From: Pholis gunnellus
Lineage: Eukaryota > Chordata > Actinopteri > Perciformes > Pholidae
Reading direction: 5' to 3'
NCBI GenBank assembly: GCA_910591455.2
Contig: OU342820.1
Span: forward strand, 6,647,706-6,711,705
Length of the DNA: 64,000 nt
Shown here: one piece after another, positions 13,578-25,500 of the stretch
Position numbering within the stretch: the first letter of the stretch is position 1
Layout: every line of letters begins with the position of its first letter
The notes under the pieces: model-generated
What the model saw: only the letters and a program-made list of their open reading frames with translations
What the model was told of the DNA's origin: nothing
Databases searched by the model: none
Program-made: the position numbers and the translations under genes

Positions 13578-16500
13578 CTAAGGCTGTGGTGGCTCTCCAA
13601 ACTTGGAACTCAGCTTGGTGACTAGTGCCATGATTTTGGGGTTGTTCTGGTACTTGGCGATGTTGGCTGGGTTCTGTGCCACATCCTGGAAGGCTGTCAT
13701 CACCTCGGGGTCCTGTAGGACAATGGGGAGTGTAAACAGGGTCACCTCTTTACATGCAGTGCTTCTCAAAATCAGTTTTAAAGACAAACTACATTTTTCA
13801 CATTCTCATCGTGGGTCAGAAAGGGCTGTGAAAATATTAATATATTATACATTTAAACTGATAGATTCTTTCAGGGGGCTAAAATAAACAGAATAAAACC
13901 AAAAATGTTCACATTTAAGAACTTTGTGAAAGAGCAAAGTCAATATCTGATAAAACTACACCAACAATGTGCTGATGAAGCAGATTAGCTGAGCTTTGAA
14001 CTCTTAATAAATAAAACAGATGTTCTATCCATTTAGCGCTGCACTCAGAGAACATTGTCAAAATCACGCTAGACATTCTTCCTTCATGTTAAAACTTGGC
14101 GCTTACATTACCCACAATGCAAGTCGACCACTGACAGTTTGGTGTGTTATGCTGGTAATGGCTAATCACACAGCTCCCTCTGCAGCCACAAAGGGCTTCA
14201 TACTATTTGTTTAACACATGCAGTACTACTCCCAAAAAACAGACTGATGTAGACAAAGAAGTTGAGCTCCCCTTTAACTTGTATGATATAATACTTTCAG
14301 ATTTAATGCTATAGAGAAATACAGTATTTTGTGAATGCAAACTTATGATAAGATGTGATCACAGATTGTATAGCAGTCTGTCAATCCCTCCTCCCGTTAT
14401 ACAAAACATACAGGTCTACACTTTTCTTTAAACTAGCCAGAACTGGAAGCAATAACACAATAAGAAGTGTGATTGTTTCCCCCAAGTCCACAGTCCAGGT
14501 GTTTTGGGACTTTAATGACATGAACGGGTGAATGTTCGTTGTCGACAGGATCCCCCCCCCGGAGCCTTTTAATCTCTTTACGTGATCTACAGGATAATGC
14601 AGCCAAGTCTGTCTGTATGTGGCTCTGCCAAAAGGCTCAAATACACATGTCCCTCCCCTCAACGCCCCCCCCCCCCTCTGTAAGTGAGGATGACGATCAC
14701 CGCAAAGACCTGTTTCATGTGAAAATGGCAGCGTGTCTAAATTAGTTCAGCTTTCACAGTGCGTGTATTTGACTTCTGTATTTAGTGAGCTTTAGAGGGA
14801 CTGGTAGGTGGATTTTGTTACGTTTGAACAGAGACAAGCTAGTAGCATCCCCTTGTTCACAATCTTTATGCTAAGCTAAGCTAACAGGCTTCATTATTAT
14901 TCATTTAAACTTGAGTAATTATCAATCTAATCATCTAACTTTCCGCAAGAAAGTGAGTAATGTCGACCTATTCCTTTAAGACCTGCACAACCTAAGTCAA
15001 TGTCGTCACCTTCATGGCGTTGAGCAGCTCAGGATCCTTCAGGAGTTCACCGAGACCAGGAATGCCAGCGGGGACTCCTTCAGGGAATCCAGCAGAACCT
15101 GCAGAAAGTCATTCATTATTTCACTTGAAGGGGCATCACATCCGTCTGATAAACCAACGGTGAATCCAAACAGCACAGAGAAATACTTTGAAATTTGACT
15201 GGAGAGAGATGTAAATACGGTACTCAGGAGAAACTAAGGACGGCTACAAACAAATACCGATCAATAAAATAATCAAAATATGTAAAAAGAGCGAATTATT
15301 TTCCACAGGGTAAAATCTTTATATTTGCGTCTTCTAATATGACATTTGTAGAGTTAATCTCGTCCCATGATGCAATGGACCGGCTGGTTTTCCTTTCTCC
15401 TACCTGGGAAGAAGCCTCCTCCTCCACCACCACCACCACCTCCTACTCCTCCTCCACCACCACCTCCAGACTGCCGTGCTTCCTCCTCCTGTTGAAACAC
15501 AAAACAATGGAATGAGTTACTAAGTGTCCGAAGGTTCAGGAGAGGTTTCTTCAGTCCGTTCCATCGAAAAGTCTTATTGTGAAAATGTGAATGGCGTTCT
15601 CTTTAAGTTCAAAGTGACGAACACGAGAATGTAGATGATGCAGTTTCTCATGAAGACAAAGTCTTGAGCTGCATTTGTTTGTAGTATGTCGTCACAGCTG
15701 ACCGTGTAGGAAGAACAGTTCAACTAATGGGACATTCATTATATCTTCGTTAGTACAAGTCTGAAACAGGAAAACTCACCCTCTGAGCCCGTGCATGCTC
15801 CTCTCTGGCTTTCTTTACCCGGTCTTGTTTCTCCTTGACCTCCTTCTCTTCTCTCTTACGCTGGTATTTGCGTCTGTGCTCAATGATTTTGGTGGCCTGA
15901 AAAACAAAAAGAGGGAAACATGACAAGAATGAGGAACCACAAACTCGCAGCTGGCATCAGGATCACATCACAAATAGGGATCAACTCCTCTCTGCTGAGC
16001 TTGCGAACATTAAAATAGCATATCTGCCTTAACGTTATGACAAACTAATTTATAAGAGTCTTTTTTTGTATTCCCTGGCCTTATACCTTCGGCTGGACCT
16101 CCTTCAGCATCGCACTGGTGTCCTCGTCATAGTCCAGTTTACAGGCCATGGCCAGGTCCTTGGCAGCCTCCTCCCAGTGGCCCAGCAGCCTGCATTTGGA
16201 ATTGACGATCAATGAAAATCATCACAACTGTCAACTTTTCATCTGGGAAAACTCTAAGTAGCAGCAATAACTGACGTTATCCCTCTTTTAGAGATAAAAC
16301 ACATTTTCTATCAGACTGCAAAACCTATTTATATCTTGGTACTTCAAAAAAAGATCTGGTTTATACAGAGATAATCACATTAGCTGTTGTGTATGGCATA
16401 AAGATGAACATTACATAACTGCACTAACAATGATAGCACACTATACGATTAAACTAAATGTTACTCGTGAGAGTAACCCTGATATGGGTTTATTCTACAT

Positions 16501-18900
16501 CACCGGTCCTGTTGTAACTAACAGTTCGCTCAGCTAAGGAAATATTAAATGCCAAACAAGATGAGGCGTGTCATACTTGCGGGTGTTTACACTGAGGGTT
16601 TGGTTATGCAACGGGTCTGTAGAGGTGTCAAAAATAAATGTACCTGTGAGCTTTTCCCCTCCACTTGTAAGGCTGTGCAGAGTCTGGGTTGATGATGATG
16701 GCTCTGTCACAGTCTCTGATGGCTGCATTGGGTTTCTGCATCTGGATAAAGACGCTAAACACAAAGAGGACAACTGGTTACACTCGGTCCTTCATGACAG
16801 ACACTTACAAGCTGAAAGATACTTGAATGCTCTGCCATGGAATGAAAAGACCCCGAGGACTCTCACCTTGCCCTCTTGGCGTACATGATGGCGACGCAGG
16901 GGTTCAGCTTGATGGCTTCAGTAAAAAGATCCAGAGCTTTCTGCAGATCACCTATAACAGAAATAACATTGACACAGGTATCAAAAGACCATAAATCTAA
17001 GCCTTTTTATTTACCTCATCAAAACAGAAACGGTGTCTGCATGTGGTTTCTGAACAGAACGTCCTCCTACCTTCTCCTAGAGCATCAATGGCCGCCATCT
17101 TCTTCTCACTGGCCTCGTCCATCATCTCCTCTGTGACCTGAGGAAATGCATGGACACAGATGTTCACACTACTGCGGTCTCAAGTGGTCAAGGCTTAGTT
17201 ATTTTTTTTCCAGGCCTGGAATAAAATACTTAGTGTACTTGAGTAGCTGCATGATTAATAAATATAGAAAACATTTGACCTCGATGCTGTCAAACTCCCC
17301 CATCTCCTGCGGCTCATCAGTGTCTGGTTCGATCACTCCCTCGTTGTCCATTTCTGAAAAGGATCCAACGTTTACAAAGAGCTCTTGTTGGTACACAAAC
17401 ACCCACTACTCTGAGAACACGATGGAGTCTTCACAGTAAGAATGCACATGCTTAGAAGATAAAGTGTAATTTATCACATAAAACAATTACTTTGAGAAAA
17501 GAAATTTGGAGTCTGACTGTCCCAACTCTTACCCACCCAGTTACAATAATAAATTAACTAAAGCAATGTCTAAAAAAAAAAAAGGTATATAGTTGCAAGT
17601 TGCGCAGACGCACATATTTAGTGAATAAATAAAACACTTGACTGTTTGGCTTTTTCTTATTAAATACCTAAACGGACCTACAGTTTGTGTGCAGAGCCTT
17701 CCTTTATCGAGGGTTGCACCATCTCTGAAAAGACATCCTTGTGCTGATATCCTGCACCTATTATTATACCGTAGACATTATGCTTTGATGTTTGGGAAAT
17801 ATGCTTATTTGCCGAGAGTTGGTTGAGAAGATTGATAGGACTCTCATGTCTGTACGGTAAATATGAAGAGAACTTAGCACAAGATTGAAACCAGCTAACC
17901 AAGCCCTGTCAAAAGAAAGACAAAAACCCCAAATGTAAACAGGACGGGTTCATTGTTTGGCCAGGGTTTACATGCAGCACCTATATACTCTTGTCCCTTG
18001 AGGCCAGAGCTGCGATTTAAGAAACTTTGTGTACCTATATCGCTCTCATCATTCTCAGACAGGACAGGAGGCTCTGGCTTAAAAGGTGGAGCTGATGTAG
18101 GGGGAGGACCACAAGGACAGCCACCCTAAAAGTCAGAGAGCAGTGTGTTAAAACAAGGTGTCAATAAAACAAAAATATCAATGCATCAAAAGTATATTAA
18201 AAAAATACATAATAGTAATATTTCTGTGTCACCTGGCATGGCTTCTCTGTCTTGGGTTGGGGAGGGATTATTGCACCCATGCTGGAATATAAAATGATGG
18301 ACAATTCAGAGAGCAATACAAGGGCCATGCCATTCTATTTAATGGATGTACCAAAACATGTGGTTATTTTACATATGGACATTTTCTCAGTAAAGTTCCC
18401 CTGAAATATATATGTAATGGCAATATAAACATACGTATACTCGACAGGTTATGGGTCATTGCTAATATCGAGCATATAGGGGAAAACAACGTTAGTTGTC
18501 ATCAAAGATATCTAAACGTTTCTTTGTTAAATGAGGGGCTTTGAATGTTCTTGATTTAAATTGCATGATCATGTTTCTGCGGACACACGCGCGCGCAGAG
18601 CCAGCATGCGGTCCATGGTGATTTTACTGGAAGGTGGGCGGGACTGGGCACGTGATAAGCTCGCAGTCGGTTCGGGGTTTTCTTTAGATGGCCTAATTTA
18701 GTGACATAATGACAGAATGCATCCCCTATGAATCTTTCCCATAAGAACCAGGGTCCTCCGCTTGGTGGCTTTACAGGCTGGTATACTGACCCCAGCAACC
18801 AGGTCCGGAAGAAGCTCATCTCTGGAAGGTGCAGGATATCGGGACTGGCCTCGCACATCTGTACGAAGCCCTTTAACTCTGTCACTTTTCGCGGGTCCAT
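13578..18900 (-). CDS. st13: Hsc70-interacting protein (Hip), Hsp70 co-chaperone
   Basis: ST13/Hip binds the Hsp70 ATPase domain and slows ADP release during client folding. Twelve coding exons, in transcript order: 18900-18791, 18281-18233, 18125-18035, 17353-17280, 17137-17071, 16951-16867, 16754-16644, 16189-16087, 15896-15780, 15488-15404, 15098-15010 and 13712-13578. Total 1116 nt, 371 aa; human Hip is about the same. It starts MDPRKVTELKGFV (dimerisation segment). An acidic linker ends in GVIEPDTDEPQEMGE. Three TPR units follow (about 112-213, including AIIINPDSAQPYKWRGKAHR). A highly charged helix comes next (about 231-269, ending REEHARAQR). Then a glycine tract stands where mammals have GGMPG repeats. 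The C-terminal STI1/DP domain (FQDVAQNPANIAKYQ, about 310-365) ends KFGEPPQP. The gene is divergent from xpnpep3, as in mammals. Confidence 0.96.
14785..14980 (+). mobile_element. Fish interspersed repeat, right-arm copy, in st13 last intron
   Basis: The segment runs from 'agtgagctttagaggg' through 'tttatgctaagctaagctaa' to 'cctattcctttaag'. From memory of fish sequence, and by comparison with the 49.5-50.7 kb element in this window, it is the right arm of a repeat family with long inverted arms. No target duplication was established. Confidence 0.6.
17786..17885 (-). mobile_element. Fish interspersed repeat, left-arm fragment, in st13 intron 3
   Basis: The stretch 'tgtttgggaaatatgctta' followed by 'gagaagattgata' and 'ctctcatgtctgtacggta' matches the left arm at 49545-49700 in order and spacing. 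It is a truncated copy. Confidence 0.55.
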
Positions 18901-20943
18901 GCTGCTCTGTCACGTCCAGCAGACAGCGCGCTGCGTGTGGGGGAGGAAACCAGAAAGACAGACAATGAAGCTAACAACTTAGCCAAGTCGGACTGTGTTT
19001 ACGGTTTCAGCCGCTAATACCAGCGCCGTTAAGCTAAGTGTGCTAACGAGCTTTCAGCCTCACTTTGTTCACTGCCCACTTCACATAAACCCTACAACAC
19101 GTGCAATTCAGGGGATAACAATAAAGCAACCGTGCACAACTAGCATTAACGGATAATTCAACGGTCGCAAGACAGAAGTTTCTGGAAATGTGAAGCCGTT
19201 AGTGACGCGGTAGCCCTTTGACGCATGATAACGTCGTTAGCTAGCGGCAACACAGGCCATGAGTAATGAAGAACACTTGGTTATCTGTGGACATGAATGT
19301 CTGTAATCGAAGGGAAACGCACCTGTGAGAAATATACACCGTTGACACTCGATAGGTTAACCCGTAGAGGAAGCTTACTGGTGAGTTTTATTGCCACAAC
19401 TCTTCTTCACTGGTAGTGACAGTGGCGTCGCTGCTGTGTTTTCATTCAGGCGAGTTGTCGGACGAAATGTAGGACCTGAGATTTTGTTGCCCTGAGTTTG
19501 GGCTTTCGGGCAGCTTTAAGGACTCATACAAATCCGTAACAGCTGCTGGAGTATTATATTATTACTGGGCTTGATTCCAAACGATTAAAAGTCAGACCTT
19601 ATTTAACAGGATGAAGAATTCAGGTCATTTATTTTAGTAAAAGTAGCAATTATGCAATTTGAACATTTTCCATTGCAAGAAAGAAATCCACTGTAACTAT
19701 TATACATTATATGATTGGATTGTTATTACTGATGAAATAACATTTAGTAGAGGAGGTGGAGACATTTTAAATACCTACACACGTACAATGTAATTTAATT
19801 TATGTACAACATCATATTCTTTAAACTCATAATATATACATAGCATGAAAGGGGAATACTGAAGTAAAGTACAACTATCTAACATTTGTAACACTATACA
19901 ATACTTGAGTATGTACTTAGTTACATTCCACCCCGTGTGGTCTGTGATGAAGTGGATTTTCATACTGTAGGCTCGTGTAAAATATAAAAGGGCGTGTAGA
20001 CAATAGGAAATACTTGATGAGTGGGTAGTAAAGTGACCATTAATAGGCTAAAAGAATACAAACATATGGTCTTTAACCAGCACCAGTCTTCTAAACTGCA
20101 CCAGTCTGTACACATTACAGACTGATTCAACAAGGTATGATAATTTTGTACATGTGGGTAGAAGTAAGTAACATGAATGAGCTGAACCGGTTAGCAAAAC
20201 GAGCGAGATCTTATAGATCTACAAATCCCATTAAGCAAGTCTGGGTCAAGGGAATAGTTTGGAGTAAAGCAGCAGGCTAACTGAAATAAGAGAGATGTTT
20301 CTGTGCAATTTAAATAATGAAGTCAATGCAACATTTAGAATCATAGGGAGGTCACTGAACAGACTAAGGCTAGGTCCTTCCTATTTAAATAGCAGTAGGA
20401 AGGCATCCAACGGGTTCATTGTTAGGTTGGGGAGTATGTAATCATGGATTGCAACCAGTCTGAAAAAAGAGAGGCAATCTGTGCAAGAAGATTATATATT
20501 TTTTATTAAACAAACAAGATTAACGGGCAGGACGTAATCTCTGGTCCACGATCCGAAGCAGAGGGTGTCGGTAATGCACTTAATACGCTGGTTGCCAACC
20601 GTCTTTAAAAAGAAGAAGAAGAAACTTCGACTCCACCAATCATAGCAAAGGAGGCGGGATTAAGTGCATCTGCCTGGGCAGCGAAACTCAGGGCACAAAT
20701 TCCCAACTCCACGACATTAGCAAACATGGGGGCATTAAGCTAACGAGGCTAACTGTCAACCAGAGAGCGACACATTCGTTGTATGTGAAGATTTTAACGT
20801 TGGTAAGTCGCAACAACACACCGCTGTTTGTATCTGTAAATATCCAGCGTTAGTTGGCGAGTTTATACTTCACTGACCGTTGCCTCGCGTCTACAGCGGG
20901 GGGACATGTTGTGACTGAAAGTTGTCCTCCAGTTGCAGCAGCA
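18901..20943. other. Divergent st13 / xpnpep3 promoter region
   Basis: About 2 kb separate the two start codons, which face away from each other. Next to st13 (18900-19480) and next to xpnpep3 (20690-20943) the sequence is richer in CpG and likely promoter. The middle (about 19500-20450) is AT-rich. It includes 19735-19940, whose end 'tacttagttacattccacc' resembles an old copy of a TIR element also seen at 31124-31573. A donor-like site (TTGGTAAGTC near 20804) and an acceptor (CTACAG, 20891-20896) suggest a spliced xpnpep3 5' UTR. Start sites cannot be fixed from sequence. Confidence 0.5.
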
Positions 20944-22482
20944 ATGTTGCCCTCAACCAGCACTTTGGTCAGGTCTGCTGTCAAGCTGCTGCCACCGCGA
21001 CACTGGGGTCCAGGTGAGCCCATGTCTGGTGCTGTTACGTTTTGGCTGTACTTAAGTACAACTTTAAGATACTTGTACCTTACTCGAGTATTACTATTTT
21101 AAGCTACATTATACTGCTATTCCACTAACTGCAAACATCTTGTCACATATCAGCCGACATATAATGTTACATCTGTGATAAGCTAAAGTCGTCCAGTTGT
21201 AAAGTTCTACTCTGTAAAACATCCGTTGACTGCAGATGAAACATAATACATGTTTGAAGTAACTGCGTGCAGCATTGTAAAGGTGCCCAGTTGAAGAGTA
21301 TTTTCTGTCTGTGCTGTGTTGCTGTCTGCAGGATGTGTCCGGTGCTCGTACAGAAACATATCTGTGAAACTAGGAGGTTTGAAACCAAAGACTGTTCCAC
21401 CTCGGTACCTGGGCCAGCCCAGCCCGTTCACTCATCCACACCTCATCAAACATGGTAAATATTGTCAACAATGCTGGACCAGTACCTTTACACTTTTCAG
21501 GGGAAACTTGGACCAGGCTCAATACTTAATTATTCATATATTTATTTAGGATTCATGCTCTCTAGTGGCAGTTGGAGCTATTGTTGATCACTGACATCTA
21601 CTGCGGTTAACACATTTCAGTTCATCCATTACTCTACACTGCATGTGACATAAAGATACAATAAGAACACATCAAGCTGAGCTATTGTTGAACACTGAAG
21701 CACCACATGTGTGATCTCTGCTCCTCAGGTGAGGTGACCCCCGGCCTGAGCCGGACAGAATACGAGCTCCGCAGACACAGGCTGGCCTCGCTTATCGAGG
21801 CCCAGTCGGACAAGCTGGGACCCTCTGCCTCCTCCAGCACCCATGTGGCCATTGTGTTGTCCCATCCGACCCGTTACATGACCAATGACATCCCTTATCC
21901 CTTCCACCAGAACCAGGTGCATCTTCTGTTTTATTTTTGACCTTATTTTATATTTTTTGAAGACATGAACTTCAGGTATAAAGGAGAGTTAATAGGAATA
22001 CTGTTTGCAATTTTAGCAAGGCTTTTGTCAATTAACCTGGAGCCGAATGTTCCCCAGGATTTCCTCTACCTCAGCGGCATCCTCGAGCCTGACAGCGCCC
22101 TGGTTCTTTATGGGAAAGGACGACCAGACCAGGCCATCTTGTTCGTCCCGCGCAGAGACCCGGGGAGAGAGCTGTGGGACGGGCCCCGGTCAGGGAAGGA
22201 TGGGGCGGCTGCTTTGACCGGCATAGAGAGAGTTCACAGCACAGAGGAACTGGGTTTGGTGCTCAAGAGCCTTAAAGGTGAGTGGACGGGAGTGTTCCTC
22301 AAGTCCCTCCCCTCTCGGTTACTGTTGCTACGCCTGTCTAGCTTTCTCTTCCAGCACTTTGTGTTGTCAGAAATATCAAAGTATCAATACTAAATATATC
22401 ACGATTTCAATACTCATTTTCCGCAGTATCGATACACAGGTTCCAGCTGAGCTTTCTGCTCTCTTCTTTCCGACAGAGTGTT

Positions 22483-22551
<69 letters not shown>

Positions 22552-25500
22552 TTATCTTTACATTTACATCTAAAATATTCGTCTATCTTCTGTTAATTCT
22601 TCCCAATGATATCGAAAATGGGCGAGATTATTAATATTTTTTAAAGAATTGTTTTAAAGTTAGATGTTCACACACACATATGCAGCTTAGAATGATAACA
22701 GTGGCAGATTTACCACTCAACATTCCCAGTATTTATTTTAAACAATTGGTCGTAAATTTCACACCGAATATATACAAAAGCCGGTTTCTCATTTCTAGCC
22801 AATGGCTCGCAGATTTGATGAGCTTCAGCTACCTAGAGGAAGCTAATGCCGAGGCTAAAACTCTGTGAGTGGATTGAAACCTTCATATCCAGCTGAAAAG
22901 GTTCATTGTGACGTACAGTACGTTTGCACATACAAGAAGATTGGCTTGTTGATTGGTGCATGACAATAAACACAGTGCAATAGTACAAGACATACGTTAA
23001 AAATAAAAATATGAACATTTGCAAAAGAATAAACAAACAACAAGTGTGTAAGGGTCTTAAGTATCTACAATGTGGCTACATACAATATATAGGTAATGCT
23101 AAAAGATCGAGGCTAAAGCTACGTCCCAGGCAAAGACTCAGCATCCTCACAGGGGCAGTGATGTTTGTGTATTACAGTGTAGAGTTGGTTTGGCCAGTGT
23201 GTTTTTTTTTTTTTTTCTTTTCTTTTTTTTACTCCAACACAAACCTTGGAAGGTTGCGAGTCTTAACAAAAATAACATATTTGTGCGAATTTGACTTTAT
23301 TTTACATAATTTTGTCTTGAGTTGCTGGAATGTAAAGTCCCCTAAACCAAATAAGGACCAGGACAGAATGATTATGGTGGAACAGATGTTTATCATAGGA
23401 AGACATTGCAGCATTAGGTTTCTTGCTTAGATGTGTAGACCCCCCCCCCCTTTGTGTTGATGCATTGTTGTACTATCATCTTGCTCTGACGCTGGATTTT
23501 CCAGTTTCCAGTTTGTTTCTAATGTAACCTGTAAACCCAGATATGTAATGCTGTTCGCTAATAACTTGTCCTTTGCCTTGACATAACATGAAGTTACTAC
23601 TGTAGAGAGTAAGCTATTTACCCGGGCATGCAGACGATTGCAGTTTACTTTAAAGCAGACAGACACACTGTTTAATCCATTCCTCGCTCTTTTGCAAAGG
23701 CTTCAAAAACAAAAACCCATCATTGTCTAATGCTTCGTGTGTTAAACAGCTAATCCTTTTTCATTTAGAGGTTGAACTGTGTACTTTAAAAAAATAAAAA
23801 TAAAAACAGGAGCTGCCATTTGACTGCTAACTACAATAATTGGGACCTTAACCTCACTGTTACCATTTTCTCTCTACTCCGATCCTCCTCCAGGCACTGT
23901 GCTGTGGTACGACGGCTCTCAGCCCTCCCACCCTCGGCTCCACCAGACTCACGTGGGTCCCGTGTTAGAGGCGGGGCCGATGCCGCACACTCTCAGGCCC
24001 CTCATACACTCTCAAAGGGCCCTCAAGAGCTCAGCAGAGGTGGCGCTCATGCAGGAAGCCGGTCACATCACAGCACAGGTTGGTGTTTAAATTTCTGAAG
24101 TGTCAACTTCATAATAGTTTATAGTTTGTGGAAGGAAATGATCACAATCAATGGAAAATCTAGATATATTTCAACCATAGAATTACTTTCATTACTTATG
24201 TGAAACGATGTTTCTGGTCTGTACTCTGAATCAACACCCTTGGTATTTTCAGATTTGAATTAGACTTGTCTGCAAATCCAGAATAAAACATTTGATAGAA
24301 TATAGAGTGTGTGTTCGGTTCCTACCAATCTATTTATTTTTATTTCAAGACTGGACAGAAAGAAGAAAACCACAACGATAAATTACCAATGAGTGTCACA
24401 AACAGAGCCACATTTCCTTTTATTGTTGTGTCTCTTTACACTTTTTAAGATGGATTACAGTGCAGTCGCTCTAATTCAAGTCCTGTTCTTTCAGGCTTTT
24501 AGGAGGACAATGGCTCTGTCTCAAGGAGACGTGGATGAGGCTGTGCTCTTTGCTAAGGTAACAAAGAACATAATAATGTAATTTAGCTGCGTTGTTTTAT
24601 CTCTCTATTTGGCTGTTTCTCCATGGCAGATATTACAGTAAGTGTGAGATCAGCTTCTAGAGCTCAGAGATTATAAAGTCAGTGTGTGCTTTGGTTTTCA
24701 TAACTCCAGTTAAAAGTTACTGCAAATTCAAAAAGCTGTTTTCCCAGAAACTGGACGGTAGAGGTAGTAAGTAAACATGACGCTCACAAGGCTTTTTTTA
24801 AAAATGTTAATCTTCCAGTTTGATTTTGAGAATCGTATCCATGGCGCCAACTTCCTGGCCTATCCCCCTGTTGTTGCCGGAGGGAATCGAGCCAATACCC
24901 TGCACTACATAAACAACAACCAGATTATCAAGGTAAAGGACGGTGTTGAATGAGCTAATGGATCCGTTCTATCCAATACGGTGCAATGAACATCCACAGT
25001 GAGCATTCTGAGAAGTGGTTATGTATGTGAAGTAATGACTCATTGTACCCCCCCCCCCCCTCCTCCATCAGGACGGTGAAATGGTTCTGCTTGACGGTGG
25101 TTGTGAATACTTTGGTTACGTCAGTGATGTCACTCGAACATGGCCAGTGAATGGAAAGTAAGTTTGACAAAATAATCTGCATTTGAATGTAGAAACATCT
25201 TTTGCTTATTGAACATAGATATTTTCAGGAAGTCTTATTAGCTTTATACATGATTTTTTTTTTTTGTTTAATCTCCAATGTCTCTAGATTTTAGGGCCTT
25301 TTTTAAGTAGGTGTTTTTGAGGATTATTCAAAATGGCGGACAATAACTCGTATCTCATACCAGATTCAGCCCGGCCCAGGCGGAGCTGTACGAGGCCATC
25401 CTGGAGGTCCAGCGCTCCTGTTTGTCTCTGTGCTCCCCGGGCGTCAGTCTGGATCACATCTACAGCACCATGCTGGCTCTGTTGGGACGACAGCTCCGGC

